Assembly (NCBI GenBank): GCA_964036295.1
Contig: OZ038467.1
Location: forward strand, 18,975,170 to 19,039,169
Reading direction: 5' to 3'
Length of the DNA stretch: 64,000 nt
Source of the DNA: Plumapathes pennacea
Taxonomy: Eukaryota > Cnidaria > Anthozoa > Antipatharia > Myriopathidae
This document shows, one piece after another, positions 44,101 through 56,800 of the stretch. Position 1 is the stretch's first letter, and each line of letters starts with the position of its first letter. The notes under the pieces are model-generated. The model was not told the DNA's origin. It searched no databases and saw nothing but the letters and a program-made list of their open reading frames with translations. The position numbers and the translations under genes were made by a program.

Positions 44101-47100
44101 TTGTCCACAGGCCTTATTACATAAAGGCGACGACTTCTATTTTTCTAAATGCTCGGTTTCTTAATTTTCTTGCTCCTTCAAAGCTTGAGCAAGTGTTTCA
44201 TCTTACAAAAATGTGTACATTTTTACAAAAATGGCCGAGTTGCTCATTACAAAAGGACTGTTTGATGCCAACAACTATGATAAACATACAGCTGTTATCA
44301 TTGTCCTTAGAATTAAGTATTACTGAAATGCGTTCTAGTTTAACCCTTTCACTCCCAAGAGTTTCACTCCCAATTTTCTCTTTTCAGTCTCCAATCAGAG
44401 ATCTATCATACAGTAAGGAGAATTTGGCATTTAATACCTGCTCAAATGACTGCTGATTAAAACACAAATTCTCTTTTCATCACTTAAACATTTTCTTATC
44501 TTATGGTTAGGAGAATTTGTATTTTGAGCTTGGGAGTGAAAGGGTCCACAGCGGCACATACCTGATAGCACGTCCCTCCAAGGTCCACTAGTGCTTCAGT
44601 CCAATTCCGTTCCTGCCTCCCGCTCCGGGTCCACATCAGGTCGTCATTTTTTATTCCTTCTCTCTTGTACAGGTTCAGCGAGCCCAACCGATAACCATAC
44701 ATGTAGTAGAAAAACTGCACGCAAAGCTGACCACACAAGCGGGGGCTCAGCAGTTGAGCAGTGTGACCGAATTTCTGCGGTTCCGAGGATTCGGCGTAAA
44801 TGTAATGTTCTACGAAAAACAAATAAATTGAGAAGTTTTCCGATGTATATTCGAGCAATGCACGCAAAAAGTATGTACCAGGAAAAGAAGCACTATTTCT
44901 GTAATTTATTTTGATTTGCTAGTTTGACTCTGTGTGATGATCAAACATGAGTAGTAATAATTATAATTTCAGAAATAGCAACAAACTCAAGGTGCCCCGG
45001 TTCAATACCTATTTCATGAAAAACTCTATAGCCCATAGGGGCCCTATAGTTTGGAACGCACTTTCAGCGCACTTACCCTGCGATGAAACACTATCTGCTA
45101 CAACGTATGTGAAAAGGGCCAAAGGAACAAAAACACTTCGTAATATAGATTTTAACGCCCTATCAACCCAGTCCATCCCAGATTTTAATGAACATTTTAG
45201 ATATTATTAATTATACATTATACCAGCACGCTATTGTTATTGCTGTTATTATTATTAGTATTTTTAGATATTTATTATAGGAATGTTAGTTTTTACTAGT
45301 TATTAATAATTTAAATATAGGTTACTGATTAGCTTATTACTATTTGTTTTTATACACGACCCCACAAGCTGATGCTTAAACTCTTATCGTGTTTAAATAA
45401 AGATTATCGTATCGTATCGTATCGTAGCACCGAGAACAGTCAAGGAACCTAAGGGAAGATGTGAGCGTTTTAGTCGCCTTCCTAGCTCAAAATGTGCTAT
45501 AATACGTGCGTTATCATTACAAAATCAGAGTTTGATAGGAATATTCGTCCTCCTATATATTGGAGAGTTTTGTGAACTACCTTCAGTGTTGCGGTGAAAA
45601 ATGCCTAAGTGGTGAAAAATTCTCAATTACAAAGGTGACCGTTTAGTAGAGGTGATATACAATAAAATTAGCCAATTGGGGAATCTAAACGGTGACCGCG
45701 TCCGTTTAATAGAGGTGACCGCTAAATAGAGGTCAGGTTTACAGTAATTAAGTGGAGCAATTTCCGGGACTTTGATAAGTGACCCGCTTAATAGAGGGTG
45801 ACCGCCTAAAAGAGGGCCTCTTAATAGAGGTTTTACTGTATGCAGTTCAGATAAAAAGTAAAATAAACGTACTGTTCCTTCCCGAGTGGTCCTCTCTTGG
45901 TCCAGTGCTCGGTGTTCCTGTTTTCCCTTTCTTCCGCTCCCAATCGAACTGATCACCAATTGGCAGATTGATCCAGTCACAGAAACCAGAGTCGAAGTTA
46001 CACGTTCCTGGCCAGACACAAAAATGTCATCCGTATTCCAAACAAAATCGGATCATGACAACAGATGGTAAGCCACTTTTATACACATGCCCATCTCTCA
46101 TAGTATTTCATTTCCCGTATAAAAGACTGGCCGTGAAAAAAATAGTTTTGTTTATGCATAGTTACCACTGTAGCGCTTCTCCACTCTGCCCATTAACCCT
46201 TTCACTACCAAGCTCAAAATGCAAATTCTCCCATATTTAAAATAAGAAAATGTATAAGTAATGAAATGAGAATTAATGTTTTAATCAATTATCATTTGAG
46301 CAAGGTATCAAATGCCTTATTCTCCATACTGTATGATATATCTCTGGTGGGAGATTGAAAAGAGAAAATTGAAGTTGATCACTCTTGGGAGTGAAAGGGT
46401 TAAAGGGGGCCTCTCAGCTTATTCAATGTTTCTGTTTACATCTAGAAATGTGTAAAAATATTTGGCTGAATTTGGTTTCTAACATGAAAAAACAAACAAA
46501 TCAAAGGAAAAACAGGAAAGTAGCACTTTTAGGTCAAAAGAAACTAACCCTCTGCTCAAATGAGTCGGATGAAAATTGGATTGCTATTCATGCATCTTTC
46601 GACTTTCGGGGGGCGGTTAAAAATGGCGGATCGAGGATTTCGGCGCGCAAAGGACTATGGGTGAGAGGGTCCTTTAAGTTTGATCGTGGCCCTCTCAGTC
46701 ACCACAACTGTGCGCGCATCGGAAGGTGACTTATTGTAACACCTATAAAGCACGCATTTAGGTGCACCGTCACGAGGTTTTCGGTTACGACTTTATATTT
46801 GTCAGACCATAAATTCTCCCGATATCGTTTATAGAGGATATTACACGGTGGCGCAAAGATATGAATTTTATTTTCGAGTGGTAAAAACAATATTTTACGA
46901 ACGAGCGCTTCGCGAGTGAGTAAAAATGTTGTTTTTACCACGAGAAAATAAAATCCATATCTTCAAGCCGCCGTGTAATTTTCTTTTTATTATATTAGAC
47001 ACGAGTGTTTTACGAGAAATTGCACAAACAACCGTGCAAAAGCGGGAAATGATGCCAACGATATCCTCACTAGTGAGGATATGGAAAATACGCCACTCGA

Positions 47101-50100
47101 GTCCCGGATGTAGTTTCGTATGGATTTTACGCACGGTATATTTTCCAGTAAAACACTCGTGTCTATATAATAAACGCCTTTACTTCATACCAAGTGTAGA
47201 GAATCTGGATCCGTGTTATATATTCACCTGGCTCTCCAACTAGCTCCAGCTCATGGTCAGCGCGGGTCCCTTGAGTGTCATTTACGGCCTCCCCTGAGCA
47301 GGAGCCATTTTGAAACGTGATGTCATCAATGGCAATGTCTCCTTGATAGGTTCTGCCTACCCTTCCCACAAACATGACCTGTGGATAAAGGTGGGTTCAT
47401 CATCATTTACTAGAAATACAATAATCGCAGATACCCCCTCACTCTGCTATTGATGGGACTTTTACTTTGGTAACTCCCAACAAGAGTAGCCTTTGTTTTA
47501 CCGAAATGTTGACTCAATTTTTTCTTCGAACTCAAGTGCTACACGCAAACGAAGGAGAAAAAGAATGGTGTGTGTTATACTTTTGTGTTGAAAAAAGAAT
47601 CGATTGCGTGACGAAGTACGTATTTCCCACGGTTGGCACGTCAAATTAATTCATACAGTCTGCCAAGCACGTTCTCAAAATTTAATACTCAAAGTTTGAA
47701 GTTGGTCGGCCGTCGTAGTACGAGAAAGAAGGAACACTGATTTCCAATTTTGAATTCATAGGCAGTACAATTAAATAGGCTTCCTGTGCGATTTGTTTTT
47801 ACTCTGGACTGCATGTAACCAGGCTCAGGCATGCATATTTAATAGGCTCGAATTGTTTTGTATGTGAACCCACTCAAAACAACAAGATTTCTCCCAGAAT
47901 CAAAGCAAAACTTGAACAGTTTACTTCAAATCATACACGGGCTTCAGACCCAGTAATACTTCTAAGGGCTTGTGAACGATTCTCGCTGCAATCACCGCGT
48001 GTCAGATTACAGAAAAATAAGACATCTGACTAAATCATTCAAGACTCCAAGTTCCGATTGCTCTGAGCGAATACGGTAGCCGAAACTGGCGACAGAAGCG
48101 TAGTAAAACATCGAGGGAAAATGATCAGCATACAGATTTTAATAAATTCTTGAAGTGATCGAGTTACAAGCTATACGGGATAGAATATATTTGTCACGGT
48201 GATTGTTCGATTTTCACTGACTAACCTTTGTTGCTTGTCCTTTCTAAATAAGTATGAGTTTAACACAAAACGGCGTCTGAAGCTCCCGATTTGCTTTCAA
48301 GCGCTGTTCCCTTTGCGGAGCCGTTTCTTTGGCACGCTTCCGTTCATGGTGCTGTCGGTTATAACATGTTTGTCGTCTTTTCTCTTGACGGATTTGGCGC
48401 TGTTCGATTGTTTCACGATTTCGCCTTGCCCGTGCCTGTTTCCTTCTCTTTTGAAGACGAGCTTCGCGAGACTGTTGTGTTTCAAGTTTTCCAGTTTTCC
48501 ATTTTCGTGAACACAGCTACGATATACTGCTTCGTTCAATCTAATTTCTCTTATTGCGAGTAAAACTACAGGGCCACACGTGATCGATCCGGCCTTTGTT
48601 ATTGGTTCTGCAGCGACGCGATAGGAACTGGGGACGAGGTCGCACGACAGACTGACAGACTGACAGACGAACATTAGATTTCGAGATGGCGACACGCTTG
48701 GAGTCTCCGATAAGGCGATAATACTACTGCATTAGCGTCGTGAGTATTTCCTTCACTTCGTTCGGGGATAAACGAGCTGTGGACGAAGAAATTTTTGAGA
48801 GCGGATTTAAAAAAAAAAAACGTTTTCAAACAAAAACGGATACTGGGGACTGAGCCTGCAGCGCACCTGTGTGAACATTTTCGAAAACTTTTTGAAAAAT
48901 GCTAAACGCAGAACGGAAAACAAAGGTTGCATTTGCAAACGAAAACAAATTAGTTTCGGCGACAAAAATAAATAAATAAATAAATAAACAATCGAAAACG
49001 CTATTATGTGAACGAAGAAACCGCGTTTGAAAACGAAAACGGATAACTGTGAACGGAAAAACGAATCGAAAACGCTATCGTGTGGACAAAGAAATTTTTG
49101 AGAACGGAGAAAAAAACGTTTTCAAACAAAAACGGATACGAGTGTACGGAAAACGGACACGAGAAGACGCGGGGCGTACCTGATAGTTCCTTCCGTACAC
49201 GGTGACATTTGCGGAGTGCCAGCCTTTCCCTTGGTTGGTGTATTTTCCCCACAGGAAATTTCCTGTGTCTGACTTGCTCTGTCTGAGGAACACCTGCAGA
49301 TCGGCCACATCGATTCCGTACATGTAGTGAAAAAATCGCATGCACTTTGTGCCTGAAAACGGACCACCAACAAGACGAGCTTGTTCACCACGCCTTCGTG
49401 GGTACGACGCCTCCATATACACGTAGAAACCTAGAAAAAGTCAAATGTGGAGCTCTCTATACTACTTCCGTATACATGTAGTAACCTAAAAGAAGTCAAA
49501 TGTAAAGATCTCTTGATGGTCACAGAGCAATAATGTAGCAACTATAATGCTTGTATATACATATAGTACCCTGGAAGAAGTCAAATATAAAGCTCTTTTG
49601 ATGGAGCAGAGCAAAAACTTAGCAACTACAATGCTTGTGGGAAGTGGTTTGAACCCAGGAGTGTCAAAAGTAAGTTGGTTGTGATCGTCCGGGTTAGAGC
49701 AGTCTCCAGAAAGACTGTTGTTGGTGACTGACGTTTCAACTCCCTGAGCGGAAGTCATCTTCAGAGTCATGTGAAAGGATTCGTCAGATGGCGGTATTTA
49801 TGTCTCTGGTCGTTGAAGTGATTCGTCCGTTAGTTTTTCGTCCTATGCTTGGTCGAGTTGGCTCGGTTGTGTTTCGTTATTGGTCAGTTGATGTTCTGTT
49901 GTCCTGTCGATTTGTCTATTGTTCTGCCATATATCGCCATCTGACGAATCCTTTCAATTGACTCTGAAGATGACTTCCGCTCAAGGAGTCGAAATGTCAG
50001 TCACCAACAACAGTCTTCCTGGAGACTATTCGAACCCGGACGATCACAGCCAACCTACTATACTGCTCGTATATAAAAACAAAGAACACAACGAGCAGAG

Positions 50101-50847
50101 AAGATTAAAACAAGAGAGGATCGAAAGGATAAGGCACAAAAACGTTGAAACTGCGCCCACAACAATTTCCGACATATTCCTTTTTAATTAGTATATACCA
50201 CAAAAGTGAACAGTGTTTTCGGCGCTTTGATTGGCTCCTCGATCTCGGAAAAGCAAGTATTATTCACCGCCCGACGGCTTCTGGTGAAACAGTTTCGCGC
50301 GCAAACCCGATTTTTGCGGCCATTTTTGTCAGAAAATAATAGCTATTTGGGAGCTGGCTGGTACAAACAGTTCCTCCATCTTGCCCTAAAGAAGCTGCGA
50401 TTAATGTTGCGCGTGATGCTGACCAACTTAAATGCAAGTAAGAGATCACACGGACCAGTTTGCCTTTGAACAGATCACACTTAAAAATAAATTTAACGAG
50501 TTGGGGTTGCCCCCCCCCCCCCCCCCGGACTTACCGGTGCCAGAGTGGTCAGTAAGGGGGCCCGTGCCGCTGCTGGAAGTCTTGCCTGTGTGACGAGTCC
50601 AGTCAAAGTCATCTCCATCCTCGTTTCCCCAAAGACACGTGCCCAACTCGAAATCACAATCTCCAGGCTCTGTCACTAGAAAACCAAGCGATGCGTTGAA
50701 GTAAAGATCATAATATTGTAAAGTTAGATAACACTGACGAACACAAATAGTGTAGTGTAGTGCAGTGTAGAGTAGCGTTGTGTTGTGTTGTGTTGTGTTG
50801 TGTTGTGTAATGTTTAGTGTAATCAGAATACTGCACAATGTCCTGGT

Positions 50848-50885
<38 letters not shown>

Positions 50886-53800
50886 TGAGCCCAAGTAATA
50901 GCAGCCATGGACAGCTGTTTCGGCCTTATTAGGCCTCGTCAGCATGGCATAGCTATACTTGGGCTCGGGTTCCCACAATGTTTAGTGTAGCTGCTACGAA
51001 GCAGGTTTTAGGGGGACTCGCTTTTGGACTTGGTTGACTTCTTTATTCTTGGATGACGGCTGGAGCAGCTCTTTTACACTGAACTCTCGGGCTCCAAGTC
51101 ACTCTGAACTCTTCACTACAACCTAGCGATTATATGCTCAGGGAGCACGTACAGTGGTTACAAACTTCCTTTCGGGTAAACAACTAAATTAGATAGCAAA
51201 ACCACGATGACATCAGAACGAAAAAGGTGTAAAGAATTCCGCGACATAGGTGACTGCCAAGGCCCCGAACGTGCCTGTGCATCACGATGCCGTGCAAATA
51301 CTGAGCAGCTTGCTCAAAACGTGCAGATAAAGCGGACCGACAGGCACGTTCGTAACGAACGGGCACACGTAAATGCTGCGCTCACCTCATTTATGAACCA
51401 TGCTCCTAAAGGGCTATTGTAAGCCCATTTGGAAGGTCAAGTCTGAGCTCTTCCGTTTGCAAATACAAGTTCGTTACAGGATAGCCAAAATATTATTCTT
51501 GATAATAAATTTCCAAATTGTTCCGAATTGTCCCTTGACATAGCGTAGTGTCATGGTAATATAGTGCATGTGGTTTAGGATAGCGTAGTATACAACTCTC
51601 TCTAAGCAGACGCTCTCTAAGGCGGACACCTCTCTAATGCGGACAATAAATTTGGTCCCTGCCGAATTTCACTTGTTTCTCTGCCACTGAACTCTAAGGC
51701 GGACATCGGACATTTTTATCAAACATTTCATTCAAAAAACTTCAAAGAGAACACCCGACGAATTTTATAACAGAGACCCGAAATTAGCGCAATCTGATGA
51801 CAAGTACGTCTCTGGTTTTAATAAAATATACCAGACCTGACAGTAGGAAGTAATCAATGCATATCGTCACTTTTCCTGTCAGTTATACACTTCACAGGCA
51901 AAATGACACACTTGCGCAGCCTTGTACTGGAGTCACATGCATTCTTCTTTCGCTTTTTCGCGTCTTGGTTTCGATCAATGACAGTTTTAATCTTCTCGTT
52001 TTATTTGTCCATGCAACCTTGCTATCTAGGCCACAGCCTCTGAAACACCTTGAACCTTGTACTTACAAAGTTTTTTTCGTAATGAATAAAGGGGGATGAA
52101 CCCTGACTCCAAGTAAAGTAACAAGCGACACAAACAATTTTGTTATTAAGGTTAATTCACAAGTGTCTAAAGCGCCTGTTTCAAAACGAGGACTAAAGCG
52201 AAACTTTTCGAATGACAATTTGTCTATTAAATTTTCATGAAAATAAACTAGGCCTCGGTTTGAAACAGAGGCGACAGGCATCTCGGGAATGAACTTTTGA
52301 CTAACTTACCCTCTGAACAATTCTTGCCAGTATATCCACCAACACAAGTACACTGGTAATCGTTGACCAGGTCCATACAGGTTCCACTGTTCTGACACGG
52401 GTAGGGAGAACAATCGTCGATATCTTTCGAGAGAAAGGCAACAATAAAATAAATGTCTTCAGCCGTCAGTAAACGAATTGTAACCTAAAGGAGATTGAAT
52501 TAGTAAAGTACTGTGAAACACCTTGAACTTAGTATAAGTAAACTCGTTAAGTTCCCCATATTCAAAATTGTCTAACTTACTCTCTGAACAATTCTTTCCA
52601 GTATATCCATCAACACAAGTACACTGGTAATCGTTGACCAGGTCCACACAGGTGCCACTGTTCTGACACGGGTAGGGAGAACAATCGTCGATATCTTTCG
52701 AGAGAAATGCAACAATAAAATAAATGTCTTCAGCCGTCAGTAAACGAATTGTAACCTAAAGGAGATTGAATTAGTAAAGTACTGTGAAACACCTTGAACT
52801 TAGTATAAGTAAACTCGTTATATTCCCCATATCCAGAACTGTCTAACTTACTCTCAGAACAATTCTTTCCAGTATATCCATCAACACAAGTACACTGGTA
52901 ATCGTTGACCAGGTCTACACAGGTGCCATTGTTCAGACACGGGTCGGGAGAGCAATCGTCGATATCTTTCGAGAGAAATGCAACAATAAAATAAATGTCT
53001 TCAGCCGTCAGTAAACGAATTGTAACCTAAAGGAGATTGAATTAGTAAAGTACTGTGAAACACCTTGAACTTAGTATAAGTAAACTCGTTATATTCCCCA
53101 TATCCAGAACTGTCTAACTTACTCTCTGAACAATTCTTTGCAGTATATCCATCAACACAAGTACACTGGTAATCGTTGACCAGGTCCATACAGGTTCCAC
53201 TGTTCTGACACGGGTAGGGAGAACAATCGTCGATATCTTTCGAGAGAAATGCAACAATAAAATAAATGTCTTCAGCCGTCAGTAAACGAATTGTAACCTA
53301 AAGGAGATTGAATTAGTAAAGTACTGTGAAACACCTTGAACTTAGTATAAGTAAACTCGTTATATTCCCCATATCCAGAACTGTCTAACTTACTCTCTGA
53401 ACAATCCTTGCCAGTATATCCATCAACACAAGTACACTGGTAATCGTTGACCAGGTCCACACAGATGCCATTGTTCAGACACGGGTCGGGAGAACAATTG
53501 TCGATATCTTTCGAGAGAAATGCAACAATAAAATAAATGTCTTCAGCCGTCAGTAAACGAATTGTAACCTAAAGGAGATTGAATTAGTAAAGTACTGTGA
53601 AACACCTTGAACTTAGTATAAGTAAACTCGTTATATTCCCCATATTCAAAATTGTCTAACTTACTCTCTGAACAATCCTTGCCAGTATATCCATCAACAC
53701 AAGTACACTGGTAATCGTTGACCAGGTCCACACAGGTGCCATTGTTCTGACACTGGTCGGGAGAACAATCGTTGATGTCTTTCGAGACAAAAGTAAAAGT

Positions 53801-56800
53801 TATGGTAGATTTCTTTATTGGCAGTTACACGAATTGTGCATGACCTAAAAAAGATCACATTAACAGAAACCGTGAAATACCTTGCACTAATATATTAAAA
53901 AACAAAACAAAACAACATATTCACCATATTCAGAACTGTCTAACTTACTCTCTGAACAATTCTTGCCGGTATATCCCGCAAAACAAGTACATTGGTAATC
54001 GTTGACCAGGTCTACACAGATGTCACTGTTTCGACACGGGTCGGGAGAGCAATCGTTGATGTCTTTTGAGAGGAAAATAAAATTAAGGTACATTTCTTTA
54101 ATCGGCAGTTACACAAATTTAATTCAACCTATTATAAGAAGATTTAATTTGAATAATACTGTGAATAACCTTTAGTTAACTTCATATGACGAAACTAAAA
54201 ATATTCCCCATATTCAGAACTGTCTAACTTACTCTCTGAACAATTCTTTCCAGTATATCCATCAACACAAGTACACTGGTAATCGTTGACCAGGTCTACA
54301 CAGGTGCCATTGTTCAGACACGGGTCGGGAGAGCAATCGTCGATATCTTTCGAGAGAAAGGCAACAATAAAATAAATGTCTTCAGCCGTCAGTAAACGAA
54401 TTGTAACCTAAAGGAGATTGAATTAGTAAAGTACTGTGAAACACCTTGAACTTAGTATAAGTAAACTCGTTAAGTTCCCCATATTCAAAATTGTCTAACT
54501 TACTCTCTGAACAATTCTTTCCAGTATATCCATCAACACAAGTACACTGGTAATTTGACCAGGTCTACACAGGTGCCACTGTTCTAACACTGGTCAGAAG
54601 AACGATCGTTGATGTTTTTCGATACAAAAATGAAATTAACGTAGATCTCTTTACTCGGCAATTAAACGAAATGTAACGTAAAGGAGATTGAATTAGCTTA
54701 ATACTATGAAATACATGTAATGGTAATGTAGTGTAATGATTCTGATTGGCTGAGCGCACGTCAATTTATCCCAAACAGTGCAAAAACGTGAAATTAACAG
54801 TGCAGAAATGTGAAATTAACAGTGCAGAAATTTGAAATTAAAATTTGCCGACAGCTGGCGCGCGTATTTGCGAAGCCAAACAAAACAAAAGGGCGTGTTT
54901 TCAACCCTCAGGACGATTCCGATTCTGTTTGCGAGAAAACAAAGTTCTTGAGATACATTTGTGAACTGTAACGAAATTGAAAAAATTGCGCGACGTAAAT
55001 CATGTTATTAACAAGTAATCACATGATTTCTCGTGCAATTTTGGAATAAACAAGCACTCGTAAATTTTTCAAAGACCACAAATTGCGCTCGCGCGGCGCT
55101 CGTGCAATTTTGTCGTCTTTGAAAAATTTACTCGTGCTAATTTATTCCAAATTGCACTCGAAATCATGCGATTACCTATACTTAGTGTAGTGCAGTGTAT
55201 GCAGTTTAGTGTAGTTTACTTTACTTTAGCATAGTGCATTGTAGCGTAGTGTAATCTTCGTAGTTTAGTGCAGTGTAGTGTAATGTAGTTTAGTATAGCG
55301 CAGCGTATAGTGTAGTGTAGTGTGGAAGCGGCTCGTACATTGCAAAGGTATGCAGTTGTGCAATTTCATTGCATGTTTCACTGATTTCGATACATCATTC
55401 ATAATTGTACTCATGGCAGTATTCGTAGAGAAATTGACGTCACTGATTAGCGCCCCAACCAATCAGCGTGTGCCAATTCCGACCCCAAGGAAAAACTTTT
55501 CCATTTTAATACTTGGCCCCGCCTTCGGCAGGCCAAGTAAATATGTAAAACTGAGCCAAAATAAATTTTAACAATAACAGTAACATTGTCCTTTTCACGT
55601 TCACGACAACGGTGCTTCTTGTGTCTATCTCGTGTTGACTGATTACATTTTCCTGTCATGTCTTGAGCCGTTTCAGTTCTATTTGGAGTTGACCTCCACG
55701 GGGATGCTCGTCGAGAATTTTCGTTGTGACCCCTAAGAGGCAATAAAACGGGCGTGGCTCGAGCTTACTTTGACCCCTAGAAGGTACCAATGAAAGCATA
55801 CCAAGAATTTAAAGTTTCGATGCCTTCAATTGCTATAAAGATGATATCATCAAGCACTTTATCCCTTGCTGTTTTCAAACAAAAAGAGTTCATTCGACTG
55901 ACACCCGAACCCTAAACGGTACCACGTCACATAAGTGTCAGCGTTTGGTGTCGAACACCTAAAGGCCGATTTTCATTAGTGAAGTAAGCGGAGACGGAGA
56001 AGGAGGCGGGGACGTAAGACACTTGCGCGTGTGAAAATTAGCGAACGGAGACGGAAGCGGAGAAGGAAGCAGAACGGAAGGTTTTCTTTTTCTTGCGTCT
56101 CCGTCTCCGCTTACTTCGGTTACGTTCCTGTGAAAATCGATTGAACGGAAGCGGAGACGGAGACAGAGCGAATCAACCAATCTCCCGAGGCTAAAATACT
56201 ACTAGTTCCCATGCCCAACGCGTCTTGCCACCAAACAGAAACAAATATGTCATTTAACCTGATTTCTTTTATCAGGTTTTCGAACTGCCCGTGGGTTTTC
56301 CTCTTCAGAAACATCTCCCTGACCCAAAATCTCTTTAGTTGTCTCTGACAAGCCAGTTCTCGTCTCCTCCGCCGCTTCAAGAACAGGAAAAGAAACAGGA
56401 GTAGTTTATCATCGTCGTCCCCCATGTTTACAAAGATGTTGAGGCCGATAAAAACACTCCGCGCGACCGTACGCCAAAAATAGCATCTCCTTCCTTCTCC
56501 GCTTTCGTCTCCGTTCGCTAATTTTCACACGCGCGCAAGTGTCTTACGTCTCCGTCTCCGCTTACTTCACTAGTGAAAATCGGCCTTAAGCGGTACCAAA
56601 ACCATATTTTTTGACCCGGAAGAGGTACGACGAGCACCTCCGTCCTTTTTTAGATGGGAGTCTCCCCCCCCTCCCCGTTCCAGACAAAATGGTGAAAATA
56701 GATACCCTGTTGCAGACTAGAGGCGACTCTACAAATTGGAAATGGCGTGTTTGAATAAACATGTGGCGTTGCGTGATTTAAAGCAACAGTTTGGAGCTGT

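Larger units (their letters stand above)
52310..54617 (-). repeat. Tandem exon+intron array, 271-bp period
   Basis: EGF exon low ends at 52310, 52581, 52852, 53123, 53394 and 53665 are exactly 271 bp apart, as are 54233 and 54504. The short introns (157 bp) are nearly identical and contain AGGAGATTGAATTAGTAAAG on the plus strand. The unit at 53949 differs (284-bp spacing). Confidence 0.95.

Noticed and set aside
50931-50990. Possible tRNA-derived SINE promoter (GGGCTCGGGTTCCC resembles a B box)
   Set aside because: The GGGCTC is explained by the outer stem of the hammerhead on the other strand, and no matching A box or cloverleaf was found.
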